The notes beneath the pieces were generated by a model. That model was not told where the DNA came from. It saw only the letters and a list, made by a program, of their open reading frames with translations, and did not search any database. From the NCBI RefSeq assembly GCF_900182815.1, contig NZ_FXUA01000003.1, positions 186,001 through 250,000 on the forward strand: a DNA stretch of 64,000 nt. The letters are read 5' to 3'. The stretch comes from Algoriphagus winogradskyi (GTDB taxonomy: Bacteria; Bacteroidota; Bacteroidia; Cytophagales; Cyclobacteriaceae). This document shows, piece after piece, positions 8,495-17,400 of this stretch (its first letter is position 1; every line of letters starts with the position of its first letter). A program made the position numbers and the translations under genes.

Positions 8495-9568
8495 CTACAC
8501 ACTCGGTTCCTGCTGACTCAGGCAGTGAAAACTACCCAATCCCCAGATGATATCTGTAGAATCTACGCCTACTACTTTTCGATCTGGAAAACAGTCTGAA
8601 ATAATATCCAGCGCTTGCTGATCCTTTTTATCTCTGAAAGTCGGAACGACCACAGCATGATTAGCAATGTAGAAATTGGCATAGGAAGCAGGAAGTCTCT
8701 GATCATCCCAAATCACCGGACTTGGCATTGGAAGCTCAACCACGTTCAATTGCTTACCGTTTTCCAGACGCATCTTGTGCAGTCTCTCCAAATTCTCCTG
8801 GAGCAGCTGGTGATTTTCATCTGCCCTATTTTCTTCCACCACAGTCAGCACGGTATCCTCATTGACAAAGCGGGTGATGTCATCTATATGTCCATCTGTA
8901 TCGTCACCAATGATCCCGTCTCCAACCCAAAGGATATGGTTCACACCGTAATAATCCTGAAGGTAGCGTTCGATCTGCGCTTGGTTCAAATGAGGGTTTC
9001 TGTTTTCATTCAAAAGACAGGCTTCTGAGGTCAATAGCGTCCCTTTTCCATTGAATTCTACAGAACCACCTTCCATGACCATTCCAGGTTTGAAGCAAGG
9101 AATACCCAATTCAGCAGCGATTTTGATCGGAATCTGGTTGTCTAGATCATGAGGAGGATATTTCTCTCCCCAGGCATTGTAATCCCATTTCACCAAAACC
9201 TTCTTCACATCTGCTTTCGGATTAATTAGAAATGCAGGCCCATGATCTCGACACCATGCATCATTTGTTGGGAAAAAGTGAAACCGGATATTTGCCAAAT
9301 TTACTCCTGCTTTTTCCAAATGTGCCAAAGCAAAAGCCTTCATAGCCTCATCCGCTACGTTGATATTGACGATTTCGCCAAGAGCCACGAATTTGATAAA
9401 CTCAGAATACGGAGCAAAAACAGTATCAAGTTTCCCTGGCCAAGAACCTTCTTTATGCGGCCAACTTAACCAAGTAGCCGTATGAGGAGCAAATTCCGCT
9501 GGGAAATAGTAGCCCAACTCAGCCGGAGTTTTTTCACCGGCTTTAGCCAATTCAAATATATCTTTCAT
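8495..9568 (-). CDS. aguA: Agmatine deiminase
   Basis: Converts agmatine to N-carbamoylputrescine with release of ammonia, the second step of the arginine-decarboxylase route to putrescine. The 357-residue protein has the PAD_porph/agmatine deiminase features: TWLSWPHKEGSWPG near the N terminus, WCRDHGPAF, VMEGGSVEFNGKGTLL, GDDTDGHIDDITRFV and the catalytic-Cys segment LGSFHCLSQQEP with Cys349. The family norm at that point is closer to GGNIHCITQQ, so Leu and Ser replace the usual residues beside the Cys, but the Cys itself and the His of GHIDD are present. It lies 6 bases downstream of aguB in the same operon. No arginine decarboxylase is in the window. Confidence 0.93.
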   Translation of the reverse strand: MKDIFELAKAGEKTPAELGYYFPAEFAPHTATWLSWPHKEGSWPGKLDTVFAPYSEFIKFVALGEIVNINVADEAMKAFALAHLEKAGVNLANIRFHFFPTNDAWCRDHGPAFLINPKADVKKVLVKWDYNAWGEKYPPHDLDNQIPIKIAAELGIPCFKPGMVMEGGSVEFNGKGTLLTSEACLLNENRNPHLNQAQIERYLQDYYGVNHILWVGDGIIGDDTDGHIDDITRFVNEDTVLTVVEENRADENHQLLQENLERLHKMRLENGKQLNVVELPMPSPVIWDDQRLPASYANFYIANHAVVVPTFRDKKDQQALDIISDCFPDRKVVGVDSTDIIWGLGSFHCLSQQEPSV

Positions 9569-9574
9569 GGAAAT

Positions 9575-10450
9575 TTATTCTTCGTCCAGGTATCGCTTAG
9601 TAATTGGCTGGTAGGAATCAATTCTACGATCTCTTAAGAAAGGCCAGTGCGTTCTGTATCTATCAGACCCAGCAAAGTCAAGTTCCTCCACATGTATTTG
9701 CTCCTCTTCGTGGGAAGCTTTAAATAATACTCTTCCAAAAGGATTGGAAACAAAGGAACCTCCCCAGAATTTCATATCACCCTCGATGCCACAACGGTTC
9801 ACGGAAACCACCGGAATACCATTGGCCACTGCATGTGAACGCTGGATTGTCTGCCAAGCGCCATATTGCTCGTCATTTGTCAATCCATCCTGATCCTTGT
9901 GCCAGCCGATTGCAGTTGGGTAAACCAAGAAATCCGCACCTTTCAATGCCGTAATTCTTGCTGCTTCCGGATACCACTGATCCCAGCAGATCAACACACC
10001 AATATTTCCGAATTTGGTTGGGAAAACTTTGTAGCCCAGATCCCCAGGAGTGAAGTAAAACTTCTCAAAATAGCCCGGATCATCAGGAATATGCATTTTC
10101 CGGTACTTGCCAAGATAAGAACCGTCCGCATCTAATACTGCTGTGGTATTGTGGTACAAGCCTTCTGCTCTTTTCTCAAAAAGAGATGCAACGATGACCA
10201 CTCCAAGTTCTTTTGCCAAGTCACCAAAGGTATCCGTAGAAGGACCTGGGATGGCTTCAGCCAACTTGAAGTTTTCGTAGTCTTCTACATCACAAAAATA
10301 AAGGGAACGGAACAGCTCCTGAAGGACCACAACTTGAGCGCCTTGGGCCGCAGCCTCACGCACACCAGCGATGGTTTTGTCAAGGTTTTCTGCCACATTA
10401 GCAGAACAGCTCAACTGGACCAAGCCCACTTTTACAGTTTTATTTGCCAC
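9575..10450 (-). CDS. aguB: N-carbamoylputrescine amidase
   Basis: Hydrolyses N-carbamoylputrescine to putrescine, CO2 and ammonia. A 291-residue nitrilase-superfamily enzyme with the Glu-Lys-Cys triad visible as Glu45 (VVLQELF), Lys118 (KYRKMHIP) and Cys155 (GVLICWDQWYPEAAR). The motifs HIPDDPGYFEKFYF and RTHWPFLRDRRID are typical of the AguB branch rather than generic omega-amidases. It is promoter-proximal to aguA, giving the complete two-step agmatine to putrescine conversion. Confidence 0.95.
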   Translation of the reverse strand: MANKTVKVGLVQLSCSANVAENLDKTIAGVREAAAQGAQVVVLQELFRSLYFCDVEDYENFKLAEAIPGPSTDTFGDLAKELGVVIVASLFEKRAEGLYHNTTAVLDADGSYLGKYRKMHIPDDPGYFEKFYFTPGDLGYKVFPTKFGNIGVLICWDQWYPEAARITALKGADFLVYPTAIGWHKDQDGLTNDEQYGAWQTIQRSHAVANGIPVVSVNRCGIEGDMKFWGGSFVSNPFGRVLFKASHEEEQIHVEELDFAGSDRYRTHWPFLRDRRIDSYQPITKRYLDEE

Positions 10451-10582
10451 TATAGATCGGTTTTAAAGATTAAGATTACAAAGATACTTTTGCCTGCCGC
10501 CAATCACAAATGAAGATTTTTAAATTCAAGGACGTGAAGGCAAAGGATTCAAATAACTGAAATCGGATAGAAATAATTCAGC

Positions 10583-10759
10583 ATGAAAAAAGCTCAATGC
10601 CTTTTCGTCATTAGTGATAAATCTTCAAACACTATGGTTGGTATCTTCCCAGACCAATTCAATTCTACTAAATTTGACTTTGTTTACATGGATTTGAAAT
10701 CAAATATCATTTTCCAAAGACTTCAATTCATCAATCAACTCAAAAGAATACATGACTAA
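10583..10759 (+). CDS. Possible small protein of 58 residues upstream of the epimerase
   Basis: An uninterrupted ATG-to-TAA frame of 58 codons occupies most of the gap between aguB and the epimerase. The protein begins MKKAQCLFVISDKSSNTMVG and ends FINQLKRIHD. It has no signal peptide or membrane segment, and I recognise no family. Its stop overlaps the first possible ATG of the epimerase by 8 bases, and the second possible epimerase ATG follows directly, the geometry of translational coupling. It may be a real leader or small protein, or chance. No database evidence is available. Confidence 0.35.
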   Translation: MKKAQCLFVISDKSSNTMVGIFPDQFNSTKFDFVYMDLKSNIIFQRLQFINQLKRIHD

Positions 10760-11654
10760 AATGCGAATATTATTTACTGGAGGATCAGGAAAAGCAGGAA
10801 AACACGTGATCCCCTACCTACTTGATCAAGGACATAGAGTGATGAATGTGGACCTGAAGCCTTTGGATCATCCTGGAGTAGATAATTTGATCGCTGATAT
10901 TACAGATTCCGGACAGATGTTTAATGCCATGAGTTCTTACGCTGGCTTGGATGAACTGGAACCCGGAAATGGAGTCCCGAAATTTGATGCAGTGGTACAT
11001 TTTGCCGCAGTACCAAGAATCCTAATCAATCCTGATAATGAAACTTTTCGGGTGAATACCATCGGAACCTATAATGTGATTGAAGCGGCTGTTAAACTTG
11101 GGATTAAGAAAGTCATCATTGCTTCTTCGGAAACTACCTACGGAATCTGTTTTTCAGATGGTGAAACGGATCCTAAATCTCTGCCTTTGGAAGAAGATTA
11201 TGACGTGGATCCAATGGATAGCTACGGACTTTCAAAAGTAGTAAATGAAAAAACGGCGCGTGCATTCCAGCGTAGATCAGGAATCGATATTTACGCCCTT
11301 CGTATTGGAAATGTGATCGAACCCCATGAGTATGCTGAGCTTTTCCCTCATTATTTCAAAAACCCAGAAGTGCGTCGTAGGAATGCATTCTGCTATATAG
11401 ATGCGCGTGATCTGGGACAGATTGTGGATTTATGTCTGAAAAAGGACGGCCTTGGATTTCAGGTTTTCAATGCTGGAAACGATGAAAACGGTGCAGTTAT
11501 TCCTACCAAAGAACTGGCTGAAACCTTCTTCCCAGGTGTACCTCTTACCCGAGAAATGGGAGAGCATGAAGCCCTGTTTTCAAACCTAAAAATCCGTGAG
11601 GTACTAGGCTTCAAAGAGCAGCATAACTGGCAGAAATATGTGAAGTGGGGGTGA
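10752..11654 (+). CDS. NAD(P)-dependent epimerase/dehydratase (extended SDR)
   Basis: A Rossmann-fold enzyme of up to 300 residues with nucleotide-binding motif FTGGSGKAGKH at the N terminus, DAVVHFAAVPRI, and a catalytic YGLSK (YxxxK) preceded by ASSETTYG, which supplies the Ser/Thr. This is the layout of nucleotide-sugar 4-epimerases/dehydratases and related uronate dehydrogenase-like enzymes. The C-terminal substrate-binding part (RIGNVIEPHEY, YIDARDLGQIVD) is intact. The start may be 10752 (MTKMRILF) or the second ATG at 10761, directly before the first beta strand. Substrate undetermined; no polysaccharide cluster is next to it. Confidence 0.85.
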   Translation: MTKMRILFTGGSGKAGKHVIPYLLDQGHRVMNVDLKPLDHPGVDNLIADITDSGQMFNAMSSYAGLDELEPGNGVPKFDAVVHFAAVPRILINPDNETFRVNTIGTYNVIEAAVKLGIKKVIIASSETTYGICFSDGETDPKSLPLEEDYDVDPMDSYGLSKVVNEKTARAFQRRSGIDIYALRIGNVIEPHEYAELFPHYFKNPEVRRRNAFCYIDARDLGQIVDLCLKKDGLGFQVFNAGNDENGAVIPTKELAETFFPGVPLTREMGEHEALFSNLKIREVLGFKEQHNWQKYVKWG

Positions 11655-11724
11655 GATCACCCAATAGAACTTCAAACTTTGTAAGAAATAATTGTTTTTT
11701 TTGGTTGGTGCCTAATACCACTTA

Positions 11725-11910
11725 TCAGCCTTCATCCTTAGTGGTTTTGACTAAGCCTATGCCAGCTATAAAAAATACTAGGCCCAATGATCCATAAACA
11801 ATCATTTGTTTTGTACTTGCCGAATCATTTGCAAATGTGACAGCGGCATAAATAAGTCCTACTATGCCCAATATGGTAAGAATGGCTCCGAAAATTCTTT
11901 TCAAATTCAT
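11725..11910 (-). CDS. Small two-helix membrane protein
   Basis: A 61-residue protein with two hydrophobic segments, IFGAILTILGIVGLIYAAVTF (residues about 5-25) and MIVYGSLGLVFFIAGIGLV (about 36-54), separated by a short polar loop and ending in a charged tail (KTTKDEG). Proteins of this size and pattern are frequent in Bacteroidota and lack a known role. The start ATG is unambiguous. Confidence 0.65.
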   Translation of the reverse strand: MNLKRIFGAILTILGIVGLIYAAVTFANDSASTKQMIVYGSLGLVFFIAGIGLVKTTKDEG

Positions 11911-12110
11911 AATAATGATGTTTTAAAGAACCTCGGGTTCCACAATCATGCCACTAGAAATAAATTGAAAGGTTGGGTTTCAATAGTTGGATAAGCATGA
12001 ACATCGGTAATACCAACAAATAACTACCACTCTTTCCCAAATCAATAACAACGTTGCTACTGGTAGGAATATGCAATCGCACCCAAAAATCATGATTATC
12101 CCTTAATGAA

Positions 12111-12140
12111 AGCGGATAGTCCGCTTCTCTGACGGAGAGA
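12111..12140. other. Two abutting perfect stem-loops
   Basis: AGCGGA-TAG-TCCGCT (12111-12125, 6-bp stem, 3-nt loop) is followed with no gap by TCTCT-GACGG-AGAGA (12126-12140, 5-bp stem, 5-nt loop). Two perfect hairpins back to back in otherwise unstructured AT-rich DNA are unlikely to be trivial, but no flanking gene explains them. They may be a structured RNA fragment, a protein-binding site or the end of a decayed mobile element. Confidence 0.45.
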
Positions 12141-12449
12141 TAATGTGCCTAATCATACCAGATGCAAAACTGATATTACCCATCCACGAATTCTCACATT
12201 CAAAGCATATATAATGGTTTTCAACCTTGGAACTTCTTCTTTTTAATAAAACCCTTACTATTAGCTCATCAGTTAAGTTCCCGATTTGGGGAAATTAAGT
12301 CATGGGAAACTCCAAGAAAGACTAATGAAAAAAGTAAAGCTACTTGGCTCTGATAGAAAAGAACTAATATTCTCCCCCACCTGAATTTAGGTAGACTTTG
12401 ATAGTATAAGGAAGCGTTGACTACCTCAATCTATAACTACCTCTACCCT

Positions 12450-12743
12450 TTTATAAAAATTCACCAAGCAGGCGCTAAGCAGCTTTCAACCTATTTACCT
12501 GAAGATTCACTCTTCAACACTGAAGATTCACCCTAATAGCTGAAATTTTAATGTTCTAAGACTGACGTTTGAACCTATTAACTCGAAGCTTGAACTTCGG
12601 ACACTAAATTTTCAACCTATTAGCTCGAATTTTCATACTTCAATACTGAACGCTCAGCCTTTGAGGTAGAATCTTCATACGATTTTCCCAAATGTTCATA
12701 CTAGGAATATGAATCTCCAGCATTTTTGCCTTAAGAACAGCTC
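12450..12743. repeat. Degenerate 42-nt tandem repeat, seven units
   Basis: Units start at 12450, 12492, 12534, 12576, 12618, 12660 and 12702, each exactly 42 nt. Units 2 to 5 share TATTAnCTCGAAnnTT at the start and end in CAACC, CACCC or CAGCC; by my count units 2 and 5 match at 29 of 42 positions. Each unit is itself two related 21-nt halves with a GAAnnTTC core; the 12-mer CTGAAGATTCAC occurs at 12499 and again 21 nt later at 12520. The first and last two units are weak. Stop codons recur at the same unit position on the reverse strand, so this is not a decayed 14-residue protein repeat. There are no spacers, so it is not CRISPR. Confidence 0.7.
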
Positions 12744-12900
12744 CGGATTTTATAAACATCACCACCCCAACAACCAAACTCAGTTTTATTGCAATTCGAG
12801 TATACTAAAAAACAGAAAATCGAATTTATCTTGGTATTCTGATTCGGCTATTTAAAAAGCAGGATCCTGTCTTTCATACGCACTTCAACACAGGCAATTA

Positions 12901-14430
12901 ATGTCTCTGATTCGAAAATCAATCTTCCTCGCTTCTCTGGGCTTCCTGCTTTACTTTAGTGCTTTTGCACAGGACGAAGCTATTCTCAACGGGAAAATGC
13001 TAGCTGAAAGATACTGTAGCTCTTGTCATGCTTTTCCTTCGCCCTCCCTTTTGCCCAAAGCTATTTGGAAGCAAAAAGTACTCCCACAGATGGCAGCCAT
13101 GATGGGCATAAAAGCTGCTCAGGAAAGTTTGGGCGTTTATGAGAATAAATCTGCTGAAGAAATCACAATCAGCAAAAAGTTAGGAGTTTACCCAACCACT
13201 GCTATGATCAGTACAGCAGACTTCAAAGCAATTGTGGAGTATTATGGAGCAGAAGCACCGAAGGAGTTAGCTCCGCAAAACCTAAAAGAAAACCCCTATC
13301 CTTTACTGAATTTTGCAGCGAAAAAGCTTTTCATCGAGGGGATTCAAAGTCCAAAAACTAGCCTGGTGGCGATTAATGAGGAAAGGTCAGAGCTTTTTAT
13401 CGCAGATGGCACGACCAATCAACTCTTTGTGAAAGTTCAAAACGATGAACTTTACACCCTTCCTCAGACTGCAAGTCCAGCAGTAGATTTCATCAGAAAA
13501 GAACCCAATGTTTTTAATTTTATTTCCATCGGATCAATAGCTCCAAGTGATCTTTCTCAAGGTGCGCTCTATGAAATGGATTTGAATTCTGACGGTTGGA
13601 ATCAGGTTTTGGGTCAGCTTCCCCGACCTGTCTTTGGGATTTGGGAAGACTTAGAAAAGGATGGAAAAGCTGATTTCTTGCTTTGTAACTATGGCCACCA
13701 TGGAGGAAACTTGGCGATCTATCCGGACGGCAACCTTACCTCCGCCCCCATTCAACTTGGTGGAGCTGGTGCAAGAAAATTAGAAGTTGTTGACTTAAAT
13801 CACGATGGAAAGCTAGATATCGTGGCGCTCTTCTGCCAGGGCAATGAGCGAATCTCAGTTTTTTACAATCAGGGAAATGGTCTGTTTGAAGCAGAGCAGA
13901 TTTTGCTAAGATTCTCACCGGTGATGGGTTCCAGTTACTTTGAATTGAATGATCTGAATGGTGACGGAGAACTGGATTTGCTTGTTAGCAATGGCGATAA
14001 TTGGGACTATTCATCAGTCGCCAAACCTTATCATGGCTTTAGAATTTATGAAAATAAAGGAAAAGGGATTTTTGAGGAAGCATGGTTTTACCCGCAGTAT
14101 GGTGCAGCCAAAGCCATGGCTCTGGACTTTGATAAAGACGGAGATTTAGACTTTGCGACCATCGCTTTTTACGATGAGCTTGAAAATCCCAAGTACCAGT
14201 TTCTACTTTTTGAAAACGTAGGAAACATGATTTTTCAACCCAAATACATTCCTGAGGCTGCCTTGGGAAAATGGATGACAATGGATGTAGGAGATCTCGA
14301 CGGAGATGGAGATAAGGACATCGTATTGGGTTCATACCTGCACACTACTATAGAATTCACCAACCTAGTAATCCAAGGGATCAATGAACTTCCAAGCGTT
14401 TTGATTTTGGAGAACCGGCAAAGCAACTAG
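12901..14430 (+). CDS. Exported FG-GAP/VCBS-repeat protein with an N-terminal CxxCH motif
   Basis: A 509-residue protein with a signal peptide (IFLASLGFLLYFSAFAQ). Soon after the cleavage site comes YCSSCHAFPSPSLLPKAIW, a CxxCH heme-attachment motif in a short cytochrome c-like domain. From about residue 240 onward there are Asp-rich calcium-binding repeats of the FG-GAP/VCBS type (DLNHDGKLDIVA, DLNGDGELDLLVS, DFDKDGDLDFAT, DLDGDGDKDIVLGS), which usually form a beta propeller. Families joining these parts are known in Bacteroidota and Planctomycetota but lack a proven function. Whether heme is really bound is unclear, since a distal Met ligand cannot be assigned with certainty. It stands alone on the + strand. 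Confidence 0.82.
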   Translation: MSLIRKSIFLASLGFLLYFSAFAQDEAILNGKMLAERYCSSCHAFPSPSLLPKAIWKQKVLPQMAAMMGIKAAQESLGVYENKSAEEITISKKLGVYPTTAMISTADFKAIVEYYGAEAPKELAPQNLKENPYPLLNFAAKKLFIEGIQSPKTSLVAINEERSELFIADGTTNQLFVKVQNDELYTLPQTASPAVDFIRKEPNVFNFISIGSIAPSDLSQGALYEMDLNSDGWNQVLGQLPRPVFGIWEDLEKDGKADFLLCNYGHHGGNLAIYPDGNLTSAPIQLGGAGARKLEVVDLNHDGKLDIVALFCQGNERISVFYNQGNGLFEAEQILLRFSPVMGSSYFELNDLNGDGELDLLVSNGDNWDYSSVAKPYHGFRIYENKGKGIFEEAWFYPQYGAAKAMALDFDKDGDLDFATIAFYDELENPKYQFLLFENVGNMIFQPKYIPEAALGKWMTMDVGDLDGDGDKDIVLGSYLHTTIEFTNLVIQGINELPSVLILENRQSN

Positions 14431-14488
14431 TCAAGCTAATCTGCAGTAGAAAATTCACCAAACGTGTTATAATCTAGAAAAATTGGAG

Positions 14489-17400
14489 CTACTCCTCCTT
14501 CAATCTTTCAACAAAATACATATCTACTTCTCCTTTGTTCTTGGCTTGTACTTTACCTCTATGGATACAAGAAAAATGATCTTTTATGAGCTCATAGGTG
14601 GCGCCGGAAACGTTTATTTTTCCAGCCTCTCCACTACTTTCCATTCGCGAAGCAAGGTTTACCGTATCTCCCCAGATATCGTAGGCAAACTTATTTAGCC
14701 CTACAATTCCAGCCACAATATTTCCTGTATGAATTCCGATTCTAAGTTCAAAAACAGGTTTATTTTCACGGATATTCTCAGCCTTATGCTGTTCTACAAA
14801 ATCCCGAATTTCAATGGCTGCATTAATCACATCAAAAGGATGAGTCGTATTAGCAACTGGAATGCCTCCGGCAGCCATGTATGAGTCTCCAATTGTTTTG
14901 ATTTTTTCTATCCCATGTTTTTCGATGATTCTATCAAACTTTTTGAAACAATAATCAATCTCCGCCACCAAATCAACCGCCGTCATTTGCTCAGCAATGA
15001 GAGAAAAACCGACAAAATCAGTGAATATCACGGTAACACTAGCATACTTCTTAGTCTGCGCGGATCCATTTTCTTTCAGTTCTCTGGCTATATCAAGAGG
15101 CAAAATATTCAGTAAGAGCTCATCTGATTTTTCCTTTTCGTTTTGAAGATCCAACGTTCTTTCCTTGACTTTAGATTCCAGATTGGCATTATACTCTTCT
15201 AGCCTCTTCTCGTTCAACCTCAAGTTTTCCTCCACCTCTTTTCTCACTTCCACTTCTTGGATCAATTGTTCATTGAGCTGGTTTGTGCTCTCCAGAAGCA
15301 TAGCATTCTGTAGGGAAATAGCCGTTTGGGTAGCCATCACCTGCAGGATCTCAATCCGTTCCTTAGTAAATGCTCCAGACAGCAAGCTATTCTCCAAGTA
15401 TAGCAATGAGAATCCAACACCGGAATGCTTCTGAGGTATACACAAAATAGATTTCACCTTGTTCGAATCGATATATTCTTCATCCGAATATGGCAAAGTC
15501 TTCGTGGCATCTTCCAGCACTAGAGTTTCACCAGATCTCAGTACATAATTGATTACCGAGTGGCTAATCTCATCAAACTCATCATAAGGTATATTCTGTA
15601 GTACCTGAATCTCATTGCTAGAATTATCAATAGACGCTTTGATCAATTTACTATCCTTTTCGATAGTGATCAGGAAAGCCCGATCGGCTCCCGCATTTTC
15701 ACTTACAAGTTGCATCAAACCAGTAAGGATGTTTTCCAATTTCATCTCTCCTGAGATTAGATTTATAGTCTTCAGGATAGTATCTAGGTCGAGAATATTG
15801 GCATTTACTCCTATTTCTTCAGCTGAAATAAATCCAGCATAAATATCTTTCATTTGAACTAGTTTGGCCTTGGCACCCCACTTGTCGTAGGATTTATAAG
15901 CATTTGAAAGGTAAAATTGTGCAGCTTCGGGTTGCTGCTGAGCATTAAAATAAACGCCTGCTCTCTCCCACATCAACGCCTCATCCTGAACATATTTGTG
16001 CATTCTGGCATATCGGATCGCATAAGTAAAGGATCTCACAGCATTATCAAAATTTCCTTTCAGCGCCTCATACTCCGCCTTCATAAACTCATGACGATGC
16101 TGAAAATTAACCTCAGAATGCTTCACTAACCCGCCGATCAGCTTGATATTTTTCTTACAGATTTTCAATAGCTCCTTTTGCTCTGCATTAGATCTTGAAT
16201 GAAAAATCGGGGTAATGCAGAGATTTTCGTAATAGAAGAAAAGCATCTCCGTAATGGAGCCTTTTACAGGTATCAAGTGCTGCTTTTCCAAAGAACAGAA
16301 CTTCCACGCCGTTTCATTTTGATTGTAAATCAAACTCAAAAACTTCTTCTGGGAATACAGATTATGATAGTATAAACTGAAAGCAGGAATATCAGGAAAG
16401 TCTATTTTTCGCTCATCAAAAATCTCCCCTCTCAAAACTTCAAAGTCCTTCACACCTTCCAATAAACATAAAGCTGATTGGCGGAACAAATCAATGCGCT
16501 TGATCTGCATGATTTGATTCAATGGCGTGATTTGTTTGCTGAGTAATTCTCCTCTCAGTAAAATCTTGGGGATTGGCTCACCGCCATAGAAATTCCAATA
16601 AATAATCAGCTGTCCAATGATGGAAGTAAACTCGAAATCACCGGTTTCAAGTCCTTTTTTCAATGCTTCTTCCAACTCCGGAATGCTTTCCGCAAGATGC
16701 TTTAACCAATGCGAAATAAACATCACATACACCTGCTTGAAAGAGACGAACTCGTCTTCGTTTTCTATAATTTCAAAAACACTATTTCCTAACTGACCCA
16801 TTCTGAGACCCTTCGCCATATTACCCATAAAAGCGATATTTATGTAGCCAAAAACCACAAAAGCAACTGGAGTCTTGGAGCCCAACCCGAATTTCAGGGT
16901 TAGCCGAATCAACTCAAACATGATCAATGGAAGCAGATTAGGCTCTGTTAAGTAAGCCGCCAAAGACATATGATGCATGATAGACATGGCTATCAACAGC
17001 TTCTCATCCTTTATTTGTGGGAGTTTTAGAATTTTCTCTTCTGAATAAGAAAACAATCTCAGGTTGGTCCTGATAAAGCCAAACAACACATTCAGCTGGC
17101 TAGGATGGCGCTTTAGATCTATATTAACCAAGCGAAGTATATCAAGTCCTATTTCTATTACTTGCTTCTGATCGTTTTCAACATTGGCATTCTGGATCTT
17201 AAGATCAGCCAATTTCAGCTTATCTAAAACGCTTACCGCATTGGCATCTAGCAAGGCTGTGTATTTTCTGAACAGTTCCTGATTGTTGCACTGGTAGGCA
17301 GCAACAGCAGATTTCAGATAAAGGTCATAGGTGAATTCCCTGTCATTCTCCCAGGCATTTGGCGCCAGAAGTTGCAGAGCATTTTCAAAATACTGCATTG

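Larger units (their letters stand above)
11911..12900. other. Long non-coding stretch (about 990 bp)
   Basis: I find no plausible gene on either strand here. The stretch holds two adjacent perfect small hairpins (12111-12140) and an array of degenerate 42-nt tandem repeats (12450-12743), described separately. A frame opening at about 12325 with MKKVKLLGSDRKELIF is stopped after 19 codons and resembles nothing I recognise. The remainder is AT-rich and featureless. Confidence 0.7.

Noticed and set aside
9866..10135. 89-codon plus-strand frame inside aguB
   Set aside because: Antisense shadow of a gene with a complete catalytic triad.
12300..12420. Possible transposase remnant (short frames beginning MGNSKK and MKKVKLL)
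   Set aside because: Stops within 10-20 codons and no terminal inverted repeats or recognisable transposase motif.
12450..12743. Possible CRISPR array
   Set aside because: Units are contiguous with no spacers, are strongly diverged, and no cas gene is present.
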